This document shows positions 11,232 to 19,808 of a stretch of 64,000 nucleotides of DNA, in pieces. Under the pieces are notes generated by a model. It made no database searches and was not told the DNA's origin. It saw nothing but the letters and a program-made list of their open reading frames with translations. Position 1 is the first letter of the stretch. Every line of letters starts with the position of its first letter. A program made the position numbers and the translations under genes. The DNA comes from Chloroflexota bacterium (lineage in GTDB: Bacteria > Chloroflexota > Anaerolineae > Aggregatilineales > J027). The DNA lies in contig JACRBG010000046.1 in NCBI GenBank assembly GCA_016234595.1, positions 184,919-248,918 of the forward strand. The letters run 5' to 3'.

Positions 11232-12800
11232 CTATTCAAAATCGACTTGGAGACTCAAACGAAATGCTGTCAAATCATTCATGTTTTCCCCAACATCGAG
11301 ACCCTCAATAATACTCTCCAAGATCATGACAGGCAGACTAAATTCGGTTTCGATGACCAAGCGTTTCAACGCAAAATCATTCATTGAAATGTAGCGATAG
11401 ATTACGACAGTTTCATCAGTTATTTGTTTGTCGAAATTCTCCACAAATAGGTTCTCAATTGTGGGAACCATGTATTGCCCTGTTACAAAGTCTGGCTCAG
11501 TGTATAACACATGAGTCAATAATTTGGCATTTAATAAGGCAGCAGGCTCGAAGTCAAACACACTACTTAAAGGAACTTCACTACGAAAAACGGCTACCGA
11601 TTGGCCTGATATTTCGACATCAGGTTCCCGTGTGAGGCTTTCGCTAATGAAAGCAAAGTTATCCAGAAACCGGGCAAGGTTATCATTGCCAACTTCCACC
11701 ATAGTTGGCGCATAAGCATCATCCGTGTTGATTGTCAGCGTGCCCCCTGAAAAAATGATCTCGGCAGTTTCATTACGTTCGACTTGTTTGGTTCCAAAAT
11801 TAAAGGCATTCACCGTGAAACTACTTTCCGTTGGGGTTATGGTGAATGGGCCTACAATTTCAGAAGAGCTAAATTGCACAGAAACTGGCAGGGTATGTCT
11901 TGCAATTTGAGATGCTAGAAACCGAGCCTCATCCTTAGTGAATGAAGCCGAAATAGACCCTTCGCCATTCGGGATTTGTTGCGTAATATGTGGCACTGAG
12001 ACAACAACACCATCTATCACCACCGCCAATCCTTCGCCCACATTCGCCTCAGTATAATCGGCGAAAATTTGGGTACCCTCCTCATTTAATGTGAATTGTA
12101 TACCCCATCCATTGGTAGATTGATTGAACTGTGGTTCAGCACTCCTCACCATATCGCCGGTGATAATTGTGTGGAATGGGGTTCCACCCGGTTGCCCATC
12201 TATCCCAATCGGTTGACTTCCATCTTCACAGAGCCGATCGATCAGGCCACGCTCAACTTGGAAATCAGTTATGATGCAGGCTGGTGCGCCAATAGAAGCG
12301 GGGATATCTGCAAAATCTACTAGCTCAAATAAAGGAGGTCCATCCTCAGATACCGAAAGATTAACTATGAGGTCTGAGAAGTCAGAAGTGGCAACATCTA
12401 TGATGTACTTATCATCTATCAACTCCACCGTAGCATTTATATAACCAAGTTCAGCCAGTCGTTCCTGAAGTACTATTTTTGTGTCGAGTTTGGACGTTTC
12501 ATCTACAGCAGGATCAGTAATTTCAAGAACCAAGCGGTTCGTGCCAACCTGAGATAATGAAATCTGACCAGACCCTTGAGCCAAAACCCCCACCGGGTCG
12601 GGAAGATCAATATCCCCACTCAATGTGAAATTACTCACCCTAAGCAAGCTGGTATCCAACATTTTCGTGGCATGGGCTTCGATAATGGCACAATCTTCGG
12701 GTGGGAAGTTACAGTCACCCCCTTGTGCTTGGACTGGCAAAAACCAATGGCTACCTGCGATAATGCCAATTATTAGCAGGGGTATCACAAGTTTTTTCAT
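11232..12800 (-). CDS. Secreted protein with SecD P1-like periplasmic domain, no channel
   Basis: I chose the ATG at 12800, with GGGAG 8 bp upstream, over an in-frame GTG at 12815. The product is 522 residues, with a signal peptide (MKKLVIPLLIIGII..., ending near VQAQ). Residues about 208-318 match the head of the SecD first periplasmic domain: ITGDMVRSAEPQFNQ, IQFTLNEEGTQIFADYT, GLAVVIDGVVVSVP and a final Glu-Ile-Val-Gly-Pro. Residues about 105-165 (LQERLAELGY...) resemble the base of the same domain. No transmembrane segments of SecD or SecF follow; instead there are about 200 residues of unrecognised beta-rich sequence. The gene starts 27 bp after the amino-acid ABC ATPase gene and may be in that operon. 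Its function is unknown. Confidence 0.7.
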   Translation of the reverse strand: MKKLVIPLLIIGIIAGSHWFLPVQAQGGDCNFPPEDCAIIEAHATKMLDTSLLRVSNFTLSGDIDLPDPVGVLAQGSGQISLSQVGTNRLVLEITDPAVDETSKLDTKIVLQERLAELGYINATVELIDDKYIIDVATSDFSDLIVNLSVSEDGPPLFELVDFADIPASIGAPACIITDFQVERGLIDRLCEDGSQPIGIDGQPGGTPFHTIITGDMVRSAEPQFNQSTNGWGIQFTLNEEGTQIFADYTEANVGEGLAVVIDGVVVSVPHITQQIPNGEGSISASFTKDEARFLASQIARHTLPVSVQFSSSEIVGPFTITPTESSFTVNAFNFGTKQVERNETAEIIFSGGTLTINTDDAYAPTMVEVGNDNLARFLDNFAFISESLTREPDVEISGQSVAVFRSEVPLSSVFDFEPAALLNAKLLTHVLYTEPDFVTGQYMVPTIENLFVENFDKQITDETVVIYRYISMNDFALKRLVIETEFSLPVMILESIIEGLDVGENMNDLTAFRLSLQVDFE

Positions 12801-12827
12801 GATGATGGCTCCCACTCTTAAAACGAA

Positions 12828-13601
12828 TTAGAGAATCTTGCTCAAAAACAGCTTCGTTCGTTCATGCTGGGGGTTATCGAAGAGATTATCGGGCGTGTTT
12901 TCCTCAATAATCACCCCACCGTCCATAAAAATGGTGCGGTCAGAGGCAGCCCGCGCAAAACCCATTTCATGTGACACCACCACCATCGTCATGCCACCAA
13001 ACGCCAACGCCATCATAACATCCAAGACCTCGTTAATCATTTCGGGGTCAAGGGCCGAGGTAGGCTCATCGAACAGCATAATTTTGGGATCCATCGCCAG
13101 TGCGCGTGCAATCGCCACACGTTGCTGCTGACCACCCGAAAGCTGGCTGGGATGTACGTCGGCTTTGTCGGGGATACCCACCCGTTTTAGAAGTTCCATC
13201 GCTTTTTCTTTGGATGCAGTGTTGGCCCGTTTCCGCACCACCCGCTGAGCCAGCATAATATTGTCCAAGACAGTGAGATGCGGGAACAAATTAAAACTTT
13301 GGAACACCATACCCACTTCAGTGCGGATACGGTTGATATTTTTCGCCCCATGCAGCGGGATACCATCTACTACAATATCCCCTCGGTCAAACGTTTCTAG
13401 GCGATTGATGCAGCGCAAGAGGGTACTTTTACCAGAACCACTCGGCCCAATAATCGTAACCACTTCACCCGTGCGAATATCCAACGAGACATCACGCAGC
13501 GCATGAACCGTACCGCGCGGGGTACGAAATTGTTTATGGATATTCTGGATTTGGATAATTACATCGCCAATTTGTTTATCTTTTTTAACTGGTGAAGCCA
13601 T
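12828..13601 (-). CDS. glnQ: Polar amino-acid ABC transporter ATP-binding protein
   Basis: This 257-residue nucleotide-binding subunit has Walker [10 protein letters not shown] (about 51-59), the Q-loop in [12 protein letters not shown], the ABC signature [15 protein letters not shown], Walker [15 protein letters not shown] and the switch His in VVSHEMGFA. This is the pattern of the GlnQ/HisP/ArtP subfamily that powers uptake of polar amino acids. It lies 12 bp behind its permease gene. The symbol denotes the subfamily; the transported amino acid cannot be read from sequence. Confidence 0.93.
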   Translation of the reverse strand: MASPVKKDKQIGDVIIQIQNIHKQFRTPRGTVHALRDVSLDIRTGEVVTIIGPSGSGKSTLLRCINRLETFDRGDIVVDGIPLHGAKNINRIRTEVGMVFQSFNLFPHLTVLDNIMLAQRVVRKRANTASKEKAMELLKRVGIPDKADVHPSQLSGGQQQRVAIARALAMDPKIMLFDEPTSALDPEMINEVLDVMMALAFGGMTMVVVSHEMGFARAASDRTIFMDGGVIIEENTPDNLFDNPQHERTKLFLSKIL

Positions 13602-13613
13602 TGCTAGCCTTCC

Positions 13614-15656
13614 TTATGGCAACCGAGAACGCCGTTCAACCGCCCGCACCATTAGCGAGAGGCTCAACGTCATCACAATGTAAAAAATGGCGACGGCATT
13701 ATACGCCGGAATCGCTTTGAACGTGCGTGTACTATAAAGACGTCCTTGTTGTAATAATTCTGGCAGAGCCAAAATCGCAATTAGTGAAGAGTCTTTGAGC
13801 ATCGCAATAAAATCATTACCCAATGGCGGCAATACCGTGCGAATGGCCTGTGGCAAGATGACATGCCGCATGGATTGGAAATAGGACATACCTAAACTAC
13901 GGGCGGCTTCGGTTTGGCCTTTGGAAACGGATTGAATACCTGCACGGAATACCTCTGCTAAAAACGCCCCATACCCAACCGCTAGGCCAATGACGGCTTC
14001 GGCAAGGAAAGACTCATTGCCCAAAACTTGCACTTCAATGTCAGTCAAAAAATTATAGATAGGATGGGTAATGTCGCCAATAATGCCATGAGCATCGCGC
14101 ATTTGAGGGCTGACCACAAACGCGAAGTAGAGCAAAATCACCAGCAATGGCACACCACGCACCAATTCAACATAGAAAGTTGAGAGGTGGTAGAGAATAG
14201 GATTAGACGAGACACGGCATAGGCCCATAATCAGACCAATCACCAAAGCCAAGCTAAACGCCGATAGGGTAACAATAATCGTCAGCCAGATACCCGCATT
14301 GCAGCCACGCGGATTATTAAGCGCACAAGTTTTGTAGGTACGGGCTGTTGTTGAGTAAATATCACCTTTGCGAAGCGTCACGATTTGTTCAGGAACAGTT
14401 TCGACCGTGACCCCATTGTCATTGTCCGCAACGATGCGCCCAGCAACCGTGCTGTCATTCATGGTGATGGTAATTTCACAGGTTTCAGCATCCGTCGCCG
14501 TACAGCCATCGGGTGAACGAGTTTCTTCTTTGACGTCACGGCGTTCAAACTCAGTAGACTCGGCATCACCCGCCAAAATAATATCGTACTGGCTACCTGA
14601 TTCGGTACTCAGTTGGCCTTTAAAAGTTTCACCTCTGACCGAGACAATCGTCCCCTCATAATCTTGACAGCGTGGGTCTTCGGAGCGATTACAAGTAACT
14701 AACCCCACATCCATGCTGATAATGCGGTTACGGGCAATTGAAATCGTTTGTTCCTCAACCGTTCGCACACGAATATCATTATCCCCCTCCCCACGCAGTT
14801 CCGTCCCAATGATTTTTTCGGGATAGACCACAAAGGTCGCTGGGATAGAGGTGCAATCGGCAGGCGCATCAGGGGCACAGTCTAAGGTTCCTTCGCGGCG
14901 CGAGAGGATACGATTGGGACGAATGGTAATTTCATAGCCATCGTCCAAGTGCCGAATCTGTGCATCGGCCCGCACACGAATGCCTTGGTGGAGGGAATAG
15001 GGGCGATTGAAGGTGATGATCTGACCGCTGGGGGATTCGCAATCGGGCACAGCGACGCGGTCACACGATAGGATACCTTCTTCTTCGCTTAAAATTTCAT
15101 GGGGGGGGACAACCGTTTGAGTTCCATCCGCCAGTGTCACCCGCACTAATGTACCGACTGATCCCGAACGCAGGGCTTTAGTCTCCACTACTCCATCGGG
15201 TGCGGCACGGTCAGCATTTTCAAAATCCTGATAAGTGACTACGACTCCGCGCTGGCTGAGGCAACCTTCAGCAGCGTCTTCAGGGCAAGTGATGACTCCA
15301 TCTGCCTGCGACACCACTTGTTGAGTTGAGATGGTGGTAAATTCATTTGCTAGGTCACGTACCCGAATCGTCTCGCTGACCAGCAATACTTCAGTTTTGA
15401 CCTCATAGACCACATCATATAGTTCGTTGGTCTTGACCTCGGGGCGGTCAGCCAACCAATCCAGAATATCGCGGTTATTTTTATCGCTAAACATACCGAC
15501 ACCCACCCAAAAAATGAGCAGGAATAGCAGGACAGCCCACCAAGGAACGCGACGAGCCAGTCCAAATAGTAAGTCTGGAACGGTTGGGGGTTCTTGAATT
15601 AGCTCAGGGACAGGTGACGGTGCATCTTGGTTGGTCTTAGCAGATTGACCCATCAT
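13614..15656 (-). CDS. Polar amino-acid ABC permease with a large Cys-pair repeat insert
   Basis: This protein is 680 residues where normal family members are about 220-400. After a Pro-rich cytoplasmic N-terminus and one membrane helix (about 39-55), roughly 400 extracytoplasmic residues intervene before the HisM-type permease domain (about 455-680). That domain includes YVELVRGVPLLVILLYF and the EAA-loop segment EAARSLGMS...ILPQAIR. The insert carries six cysteine pairs, each CX7C (C124/132, 198/206, 260/268, 322/330, 385/393, 444/452), repeating every 59-74 residues. Two adjacent ATGs (15656 and 15653) follow AAGGAA; the second has better spacing. A hairpin separates it from the upstream binding-protein gene. 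The fold and role of the insert are unknown. Confidence 0.88.
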   Translation of the reverse strand: MMGQSAKTNQDAPSPVPELIQEPPTVPDLLFGLARRVPWWAVLLFLLIFWVGVGMFSDKNNRDILDWLADRPEVKTNELYDVVYEVKTEVLLVSETIRVRDLANEFTTISTQQVVSQADGVITCPEDAAEGCLSQRGVVVTYQDFENADRAAPDGVVETKALRSGSVGTLVRVTLADGTQTVVPPHEILSEEEGILSCDRVAVPDCESPSGQIITFNRPYSLHQGIRVRADAQIRHLDDGYEITIRPNRILSRREGTLDCAPDAPADCTSIPATFVVYPEKIIGTELRGEGDNDIRVRTVEEQTISIARNRIISMDVGLVTCNRSEDPRCQDYEGTIVSVRGETFKGQLSTESGSQYDIILAGDAESTEFERRDVKEETRSPDGCTATDAETCEITITMNDSTVAGRIVADNDNGVTVETVPEQIVTLRKGDIYSTTARTYKTCALNNPRGCNAGIWLTIIVTLSAFSLALVIGLIMGLCRVSSNPILYHLSTFYVELVRGVPLLVILLYFAFVVSPQMRDAHGIIGDITHPIYNFLTDIEVQVLGNESFLAEAVIGLAVGYGAFLAEVFRAGIQSVSKGQTEAARSLGMSYFQSMRHVILPQAIRTVLPPLGNDFIAMLKDSSLIAILALPELLQQGRLYSTRTFKAIPAYNAVAIFYIVMTLSLSLMVRAVERRSRLP
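14292..15317 (-). repeat. Six-unit CX7C repeat inside the ABC permease
   Basis: Six units are recognisable at residues about 114-142, 188-216, 250-278, 312-340, 377-400 and 432-455. The first four share the pattern (I/V)(L/I/V)S-xxx-G-(I/L/V)-x-x-C-x7-C followed by a beta-strand-like (V/I)-x-(V/I)-x-Y/F. The last two are degenerate outside the cysteines. Spacing between the two cysteines is exactly seven residues in all six, which suggests a disulfide in each unit. Confidence 0.8.
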
Positions 15657-15689
15657 TCTTTCCTTCAGAAAGTTATTAAGTAAACAATA

Positions 15690-15708
15690 GGCGGGTTGTT
15701 CACCCGCC
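15690..15708 (-). terminator. Intercistronic hairpin between binding protein and permease
   Basis: A perfect 7-bp GC-rich stem, GGCGGGT (15690-15696) with ACCCGCC (15702-15708), has a 5-nt loop. On the minus strand it is followed by TATTGTTT, only a weak T-tract. It lies in the 96-bp gap after the binding-protein gene. Such hairpins commonly stabilise or attenuate the mRNA so that binding protein exceeds permease; that role here is inference. Confidence 0.6.
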
Positions 15709-15752
15709 CGGTATAACTGTTTATTGAAACTCCGCTAAACTAGTACCTAAAA

Positions 15753-16937
15753 CTAGTTAGCTTCCACTGTCGCCTCAGGTTCAACAGCCGTTGTGGGGCA
15801 GAACAGCCAATCTTCGCCGTCCAACACAAATGGAGCTGGTTCGGGGAAGATGTCGGTACCTGCCACTTCGACGCCCTCAACCAATACGGAACCGCCGAGG
15901 GTTACTTCAGCAGCTTCACCATCAATTGAAGTCGTATATTCAAGGCCAGATGTATCAATGGTCAAATCAGCGAATTGAGCCAAATCCTCGGCAGTTGGCA
16001 GGTCAGCACCTTCACAGGATACTTCGGCAAGAGCTTCGGCATCGCCAGCAAAGGTCGCTTTCAAGACATAGGCCAAAACTGAGGCTGGATCGGTGGTATC
16101 GAGCAGCACCACCCCTGTACCGCCTTCTTGGAAGTCTTCGGTAGGTTGGGCACCAAAAGTAGCTTCAAAAAGGGTGGCGTATGTGCCATCAGCAATCACA
16201 TTAACCAATGAGGCATTGACGGCATCTAGTAATTCTGGGAAATCGGGGCGAACAGCAATGCCGTAGAATTCGTCCGTCAGCGGTTCACCGACGGTCGTCA
16301 AGTTCATATCAGGATTATTGGCAATGATGTCAGCGGAAGTAGGCGCGTCTACGATCACGGCATCAATTTCTTCGTCACCCAAAGCTTGGAAAGCGAGGGT
16401 TGCTTCATCAAAACGGACGACTTCGACACCGGGAATCTCGGTGGCATAGGTGTCACCAGTTGTACCCGTTTGCACGCCCACGCGCAGACCAGCTAGGTCA
16501 TCGGGGGTCGCAATATTTTCAGCATCGGCGACGCGCACCGAAATAATTTGGCCTGCAAGAAAATAGGGATTGGAAAAATCCACTTCTTCTTCACGCTCGG
16601 GGGTAATGGTGGCCGCCGAAATAACCGCATCAAATTCGCCACTGGCAAGGGCGGTAAAGATGCCGTCCCACTTCGTATTGACCCATTCGATTTCGAAGCC
16701 AGCGTCAGCCGCAATCGCGCTCAACAAGTCAACATCGAAACCAATGATGTTGCCGTCTGCGTCCACAGATTCAAAAGGTGGATATTCGGCATTCGTACCA
16801 ACTTTGATGGTTTGGCCTTCAACTTGTGAGCGAGTGGCACGGTCTGCTACTGGCTGTGAAGTTGCGGCTGCGGGCAGGGCCATAACTAGTAAAAGGGCCA
16901 CTGTCAGCAAAATCAAAAATTTCTTTCCGTAATTCAT
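15753..16937 (-). CDS. Amino-acid ABC transporter substrate-binding protein with C-terminal extension
   Basis: This 394-residue protein has a Sec signal peptide (MNYGKKF, then a hydrophobic core ending at ALPAAATS) with no lipobox Cys. Residues about 42-265 form a family-3 solute-binding domain: IKVGTNAEYPPFE, GFDVDLLSAIA, WDGIFTALASGEFDAVISAATITPERE (an interrupted match to the family signature) and a ligand-loop YFLAGQ. Residues about 270-394 are an added domain with two Cys (SCEG, FCPTT) that I do not recognise; ordinary family members end near 260. It is the first gene of the importer operon and is preceded by a promoter and a palindrome. Confidence 0.9.
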   Translation of the reverse strand: MNYGKKFLILLTVALLLVMALPAAATSQPVADRATRSQVEGQTIKVGTNAEYPPFESVDADGNIIGFDVDLLSAIAADAGFEIEWVNTKWDGIFTALASGEFDAVISAATITPEREEEVDFSNPYFLAGQIISVRVADAENIATPDDLAGLRVGVQTGTTGDTYATEIPGVEVVRFDEATLAFQALGDEEIDAVIVDAPTSADIIANNPDMNLTTVGEPLTDEFYGIAVRPDFPELLDAVNASLVNVIADGTYATLFEATFGAQPTEDFQEGGTGVVLLDTTDPASVLAYVLKATFAGDAEALAEVSCEGADLPTAEDLAQFADLTIDTSGLEYTTSIDGEAAEVTLGGSVLVEGVEVAGTDIFPEPAPFVLDGEDWLFCPTTAVEPEATVEAN

Positions 16938-16952
16938 GTTGAAATTCTCCTC

Positions 16953-16969
16953 AGTTTCAGTCTGAAACT
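16953..16969. promoter_or_regulatory. Perfect 17-bp palindrome, operator candidate
   Basis: AGTTTCAG-T-CTGAAACT is an exact inverted repeat with a 1-nt centre. It lies just upstream of the GGAGAA ribosome-binding site (16945-16950) of the amino-acid binding-protein gene and about 20 bp downstream of its predicted -10 box, where a repressor could block transcription. A role as a short mRNA hairpin is less likely because of the 1-nt centre. Confidence 0.5.
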
Positions 16970-16989
16970 CATGGTTCTAAGCATGGATG

Positions 16990-17018
16990 AGTTTAAGCAC
17001 GACAGGCTCGCATGTCAA
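16990..17018 (-). promoter_or_regulatory. Sigma-70-type promoter for the amino-acid ABC operon
   Basis: On the minus strand a consensus -35, TTGACA (17018 down to 17013), is followed after exactly 17 bp by TAAACT (16995 down to 16990), four of six matches to the -10 consensus. It points at the binding-protein gene starting at 16937. Confidence 0.6.
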
Positions 17019-17062
17019 ATTCATTCCGGTTTAGTAATATGGCAGTTCGCACAACTTAGCCC

Positions 17063-17093
17063 TTGAAAATCGCCACCCTGTTTGCGCTATACT
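17063..17093 (+). promoter_or_regulatory. Candidate promoter for the peptide-binding protein gene
   Basis: TTGAAA (17063-17068) and TATACT (17088-17093) are separated by 19 bp, slightly long. They lie 79 bp before the start at 17172. The element is divergent from the amino-acid operon promoter in the same 234-bp gap. Confidence 0.35.
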
Positions 17094-17171
17094 TCAGCGT
17101 CGCATCTTAAAAATTTTTGAACCAAACCCACATGCCTGCACCATTGACTGGGAAGGATATTTAACCAAAAG

Positions 17172-18842
17172 ATGAGCGTCTTAGAAGTACGCCGTAAACG
17201 TAAGGTTCGTTGGGGGGTCTGGCTGCCCGTCTTGGCCGTGCTGACCCTTGCTTTAATTGCTTGCCTGTTGGCAATCATTGGAACATTGATTTCCGAAGAA
17301 GAGAAAAGCAAAAGCAGTGGCAATACGCTCGTCTATGGGCTGACATTAAACCCCAGTGGTATTGACCCACATTACAATCGCTCGGCGGAACTGGGTATCC
17401 CACTCTACAGTGTCTACGACACCCTTATCTATCAGCATCCCCAGACCCGCGAATTTGTATCCGGGTTGGCCGACCATTGGGATGTAAGTGCCGATGGCCT
17501 GACCTATACTTTCTATTTGAAGCAAGGGGTCAAATTTCATGATGGGACAGTCTTTGATGCGAATGCGGTAGCGGTGACATTCGACCGTATCACCAATCAA
17601 CAGTATCCTGATTGGCGACCGGGTAAAGCCCTCGATTTGATAGGGCCATTTTATAATGGCTATAAAATCGTGGATGACTATACCTTCCAATTATTTTTGA
17701 CCACACCCTACGCCCCCTTACTGGATGCCCTCAGTCAACCTTATTGGGGGATCGCCAGCCCGACGGCCCTTGCAAATTGGACAGTGGACACTTATCAATG
17801 GCATCAGGTAGGGACAGGGCCATATAAAATGGTCGAGGTCATTCCGGGGGATCAGATTGTGTTGGAGCGCAACAAAGATTATACATGGGGGCCTATCTTC
17901 TATGCTCCCCAGACCGAGCGTTCCATTGATCGGATTGAGTTCCGCTTTTTTGATCGAGACCCCGCCAGTCGCCGTGTCGCGCTTGAAGCAGGCGATGTGG
18001 GTATCGTTGGTGAACTACCCCCTACGGACGCCGAAGCCCTATTGAGCAACCCGAATGTACAGATTTATAAGCAGGCTATCCCCGGTCAACCACTGCAATT
18101 TTATTTTAATACATCCCGCCCATTAGTAAACGATCAGCGGTTTCGGCAAGCACTGCTGCATGCCACAAATCGTGCCACCATCGTAGATACCGTCTTTTTC
18201 CGTGACCTATCCCCAATGGCCTATGGCCCACTAGCCGCCATATCGCCCTACTATAATCCTGCTGTAGCAGAGATGTATCCGAATAATTTGCAACGCGCCC
18301 GCGAGCTATTTGAGCAAATTGGCCTCGTGGATTCGGATAATGATGGTATTTTAGAATTCAATAGTAGCCCCGTTAAGCTAAAGATAACGATTGGGGGTTG
18401 GGGCTTTTTGCCAGAAGTTGCCGCCTTGATTCAGAGCCAATGGCGTGAAATTGGGATTGACGTAGAAATTGAGCAGGTGGCAGGTTTTACAGCCCTACAA
18501 GATGTTGCCACCAGCGGGGACTATGACTTGCTGAGTTTTGAAGATTTTGGCCTTGACCCCAATATCCTCAATCCAGCTTTTCTATCTACCAGTACCACCA
18601 ACTATACCCATTACGCTGATGCTGAATTGGATGGCTGGCTAACCCAAGCCCTTTCCGCCGATGAAGCGACTCGCACCACATTATACGGGCAAGTTCAGCA
18701 GCGTATTATGGATCAAGCGCTTATTCTGCCAATCCGCGATTATGTGAATTTGGTCGGCTGGTCGGCCAATTTAGAAGGCTTGATTTTCACAGGGCAAGGT
18801 TGGTGGCCTTTGTTGGCAAATTTGCAGGTAAAGGCCCAATAG
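17172..18842 (+). CDS. Peptide/nickel-type ABC transporter substrate-binding protein
   Basis: This is a family-5 solute-binding protein of 556 residues. The N-terminus has a basic stretch followed by a hydrophobic segment (about 16-40) containing a single Cys at 31; it may act as an uncleaved anchor or an atypical lipoprotein signal. The mature part shows typical landmarks: GLTLNPSGIDPHYN, LADHWDVSADGLTYTFYLKQGVKFHDG, GTGPYKM and FRQALLHATNRATIV. AAGGA lies ahead of the ATG. Two permease genes follow at once, but no ATPase genes. Confidence 0.92.
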   Translation: MSVLEVRRKRKVRWGVWLPVLAVLTLALIACLLAIIGTLISEEEKSKSSGNTLVYGLTLNPSGIDPHYNRSAELGIPLYSVYDTLIYQHPQTREFVSGLADHWDVSADGLTYTFYLKQGVKFHDGTVFDANAVAVTFDRITNQQYPDWRPGKALDLIGPFYNGYKIVDDYTFQLFLTTPYAPLLDALSQPYWGIASPTALANWTVDTYQWHQVGTGPYKMVEVIPGDQIVLERNKDYTWGPIFYAPQTERSIDRIEFRFFDRDPASRRVALEAGDVGIVGELPPTDAEALLSNPNVQIYKQAIPGQPLQFYFNTSRPLVNDQRFRQALLHATNRATIVDTVFFRDLSPMAYGPLAAISPYYNPAVAEMYPNNLQRARELFEQIGLVDSDNDGILEFNSSPVKLKITIGGWGFLPEVAALIQSQWREIGIDVEIEQVAGFTALQDVATSGDYDLLSFEDFGLDPNILNPAFLSTSTTNYTHYADAELDGWLTQALSADEATRTTLYGQVQQRIMDQALILPIRDYVNLVGWSANLEGLIFTGQGWWPLLANLQVKAQ

Positions 18843-18848
18843 TTGCCG

Positions 18849-19808
18849 ATGTCTAAAAGCCGTCTATGGGATATTCTGCAACTCTCAGCAGCAGGTCTGC
18901 TGCGTGGGGTATTGGTCTTGTGGACGGCGGTGACCCTAGTTTTTGTGGCGGTACGGGTGCTACCGGGGGATGCGATTTCGGCGGAACTACTACCTGCAGG
19001 AGCATCCGACGCCCAAATTGAAGCGGAGAAAAATAAGCAAGGTCTCAATGATTCCCTACCCCAACAATATCTGCATTACATGGGGGATTTGCTGCATGGT
19101 AATTTGGGCTATTCTCTGCGGTATCGAGATGCGGTGAGCCATATCGTCAAAGATCGCATTGGCCCGACTTTCGCGCTGGCAATGGCAGCTTTTGCGGTCA
19201 TGTTAATTACAGGAACAATATTGGGAGTCACCAGCACCACAGCCAGCCCTGCCCCACTGCGCCACTTCAGTCGAGGAATTATTGCTCTATCGCAATCCGT
19301 GCCGATTTATATCACAGCCATTGTAGCTGTTTTTATTTTTAGTTTGGAACTGGATTTACTCCCTTCAATTGGATCAGATACTCCAAGTCACCTGATTCTG
19401 CCAGCGGCAGTCTTGGGTTTTCACACGTCAGGAGCAGTAACGCGGGTGTTGAGTGCCAGCCTGACCGATGCCTTTCAACAGCCATTTATGCTGACGGCGC
19501 GGGCCAAGGGGTTGCCCCCGATTGATTTGCTCGATCACGGCTTGCGGGTCGCACTATTGCCCGTGTTACGGGTATTAGCACTACAGACTGGTTTTTTGTT
19601 GGGAGGAACAGTCATTATCGAGGGGTTGTTTGTGCGGCGGGGCTTGGGTAGCCTGCTGTTTGAATCGGTACTCAACCGCGACTATCCAATGGTGCAGGCG
19701 TTAGCATTGCTGGCCGCCATATGTTATTTAGTAGCCAACGGCCTAGCACGTTTGACCCAACGCCTCATTGACCCACGTCTCACGAATAACCTCGCGGATT
19801 TCGCTTAA
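18849..19808 (+). CDS. DppB-type ABC permease
   Basis: This inner-membrane permease of about 319 residues has the DppB/OppB pattern: an N-terminal helix, VRVLPGDAISAELL, then the transport domain with the EAA-like motif LTARAKGLPPIDLLDHGLR and a C-terminal VEGLF-like IIEGLFVRRGLGSLL. I use the ATG at 18849; an in-frame TTG at 18843 directly abuts the binding-protein stop. It overlaps or abuts the next permease. The family imports di/oligopeptides or related solutes. Confidence 0.9.
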   Translation: MSKSRLWDILQLSAAGLLRGVLVLWTAVTLVFVAVRVLPGDAISAELLPAGASDAQIEAEKNKQGLNDSLPQQYLHYMGDLLHGNLGYSLRYRDAVSHIVKDRIGPTFALAMAAFAVMLITGTILGVTSTTASPAPLRHFSRGIIALSQSVPIYITAIVAVFIFSLELDLLPSIGSDTPSHLILPAAVLGFHTSGAVTRVLSASLTDAFQQPFMLTARAKGLPPIDLLDHGLRVALLPVLRVLALQTGFLLGGTVIIEGLFVRRGLGSLLFESVLNRDYPMVQALALLAAICYLVANGLARLTQRLIDPRLTNNLADFA

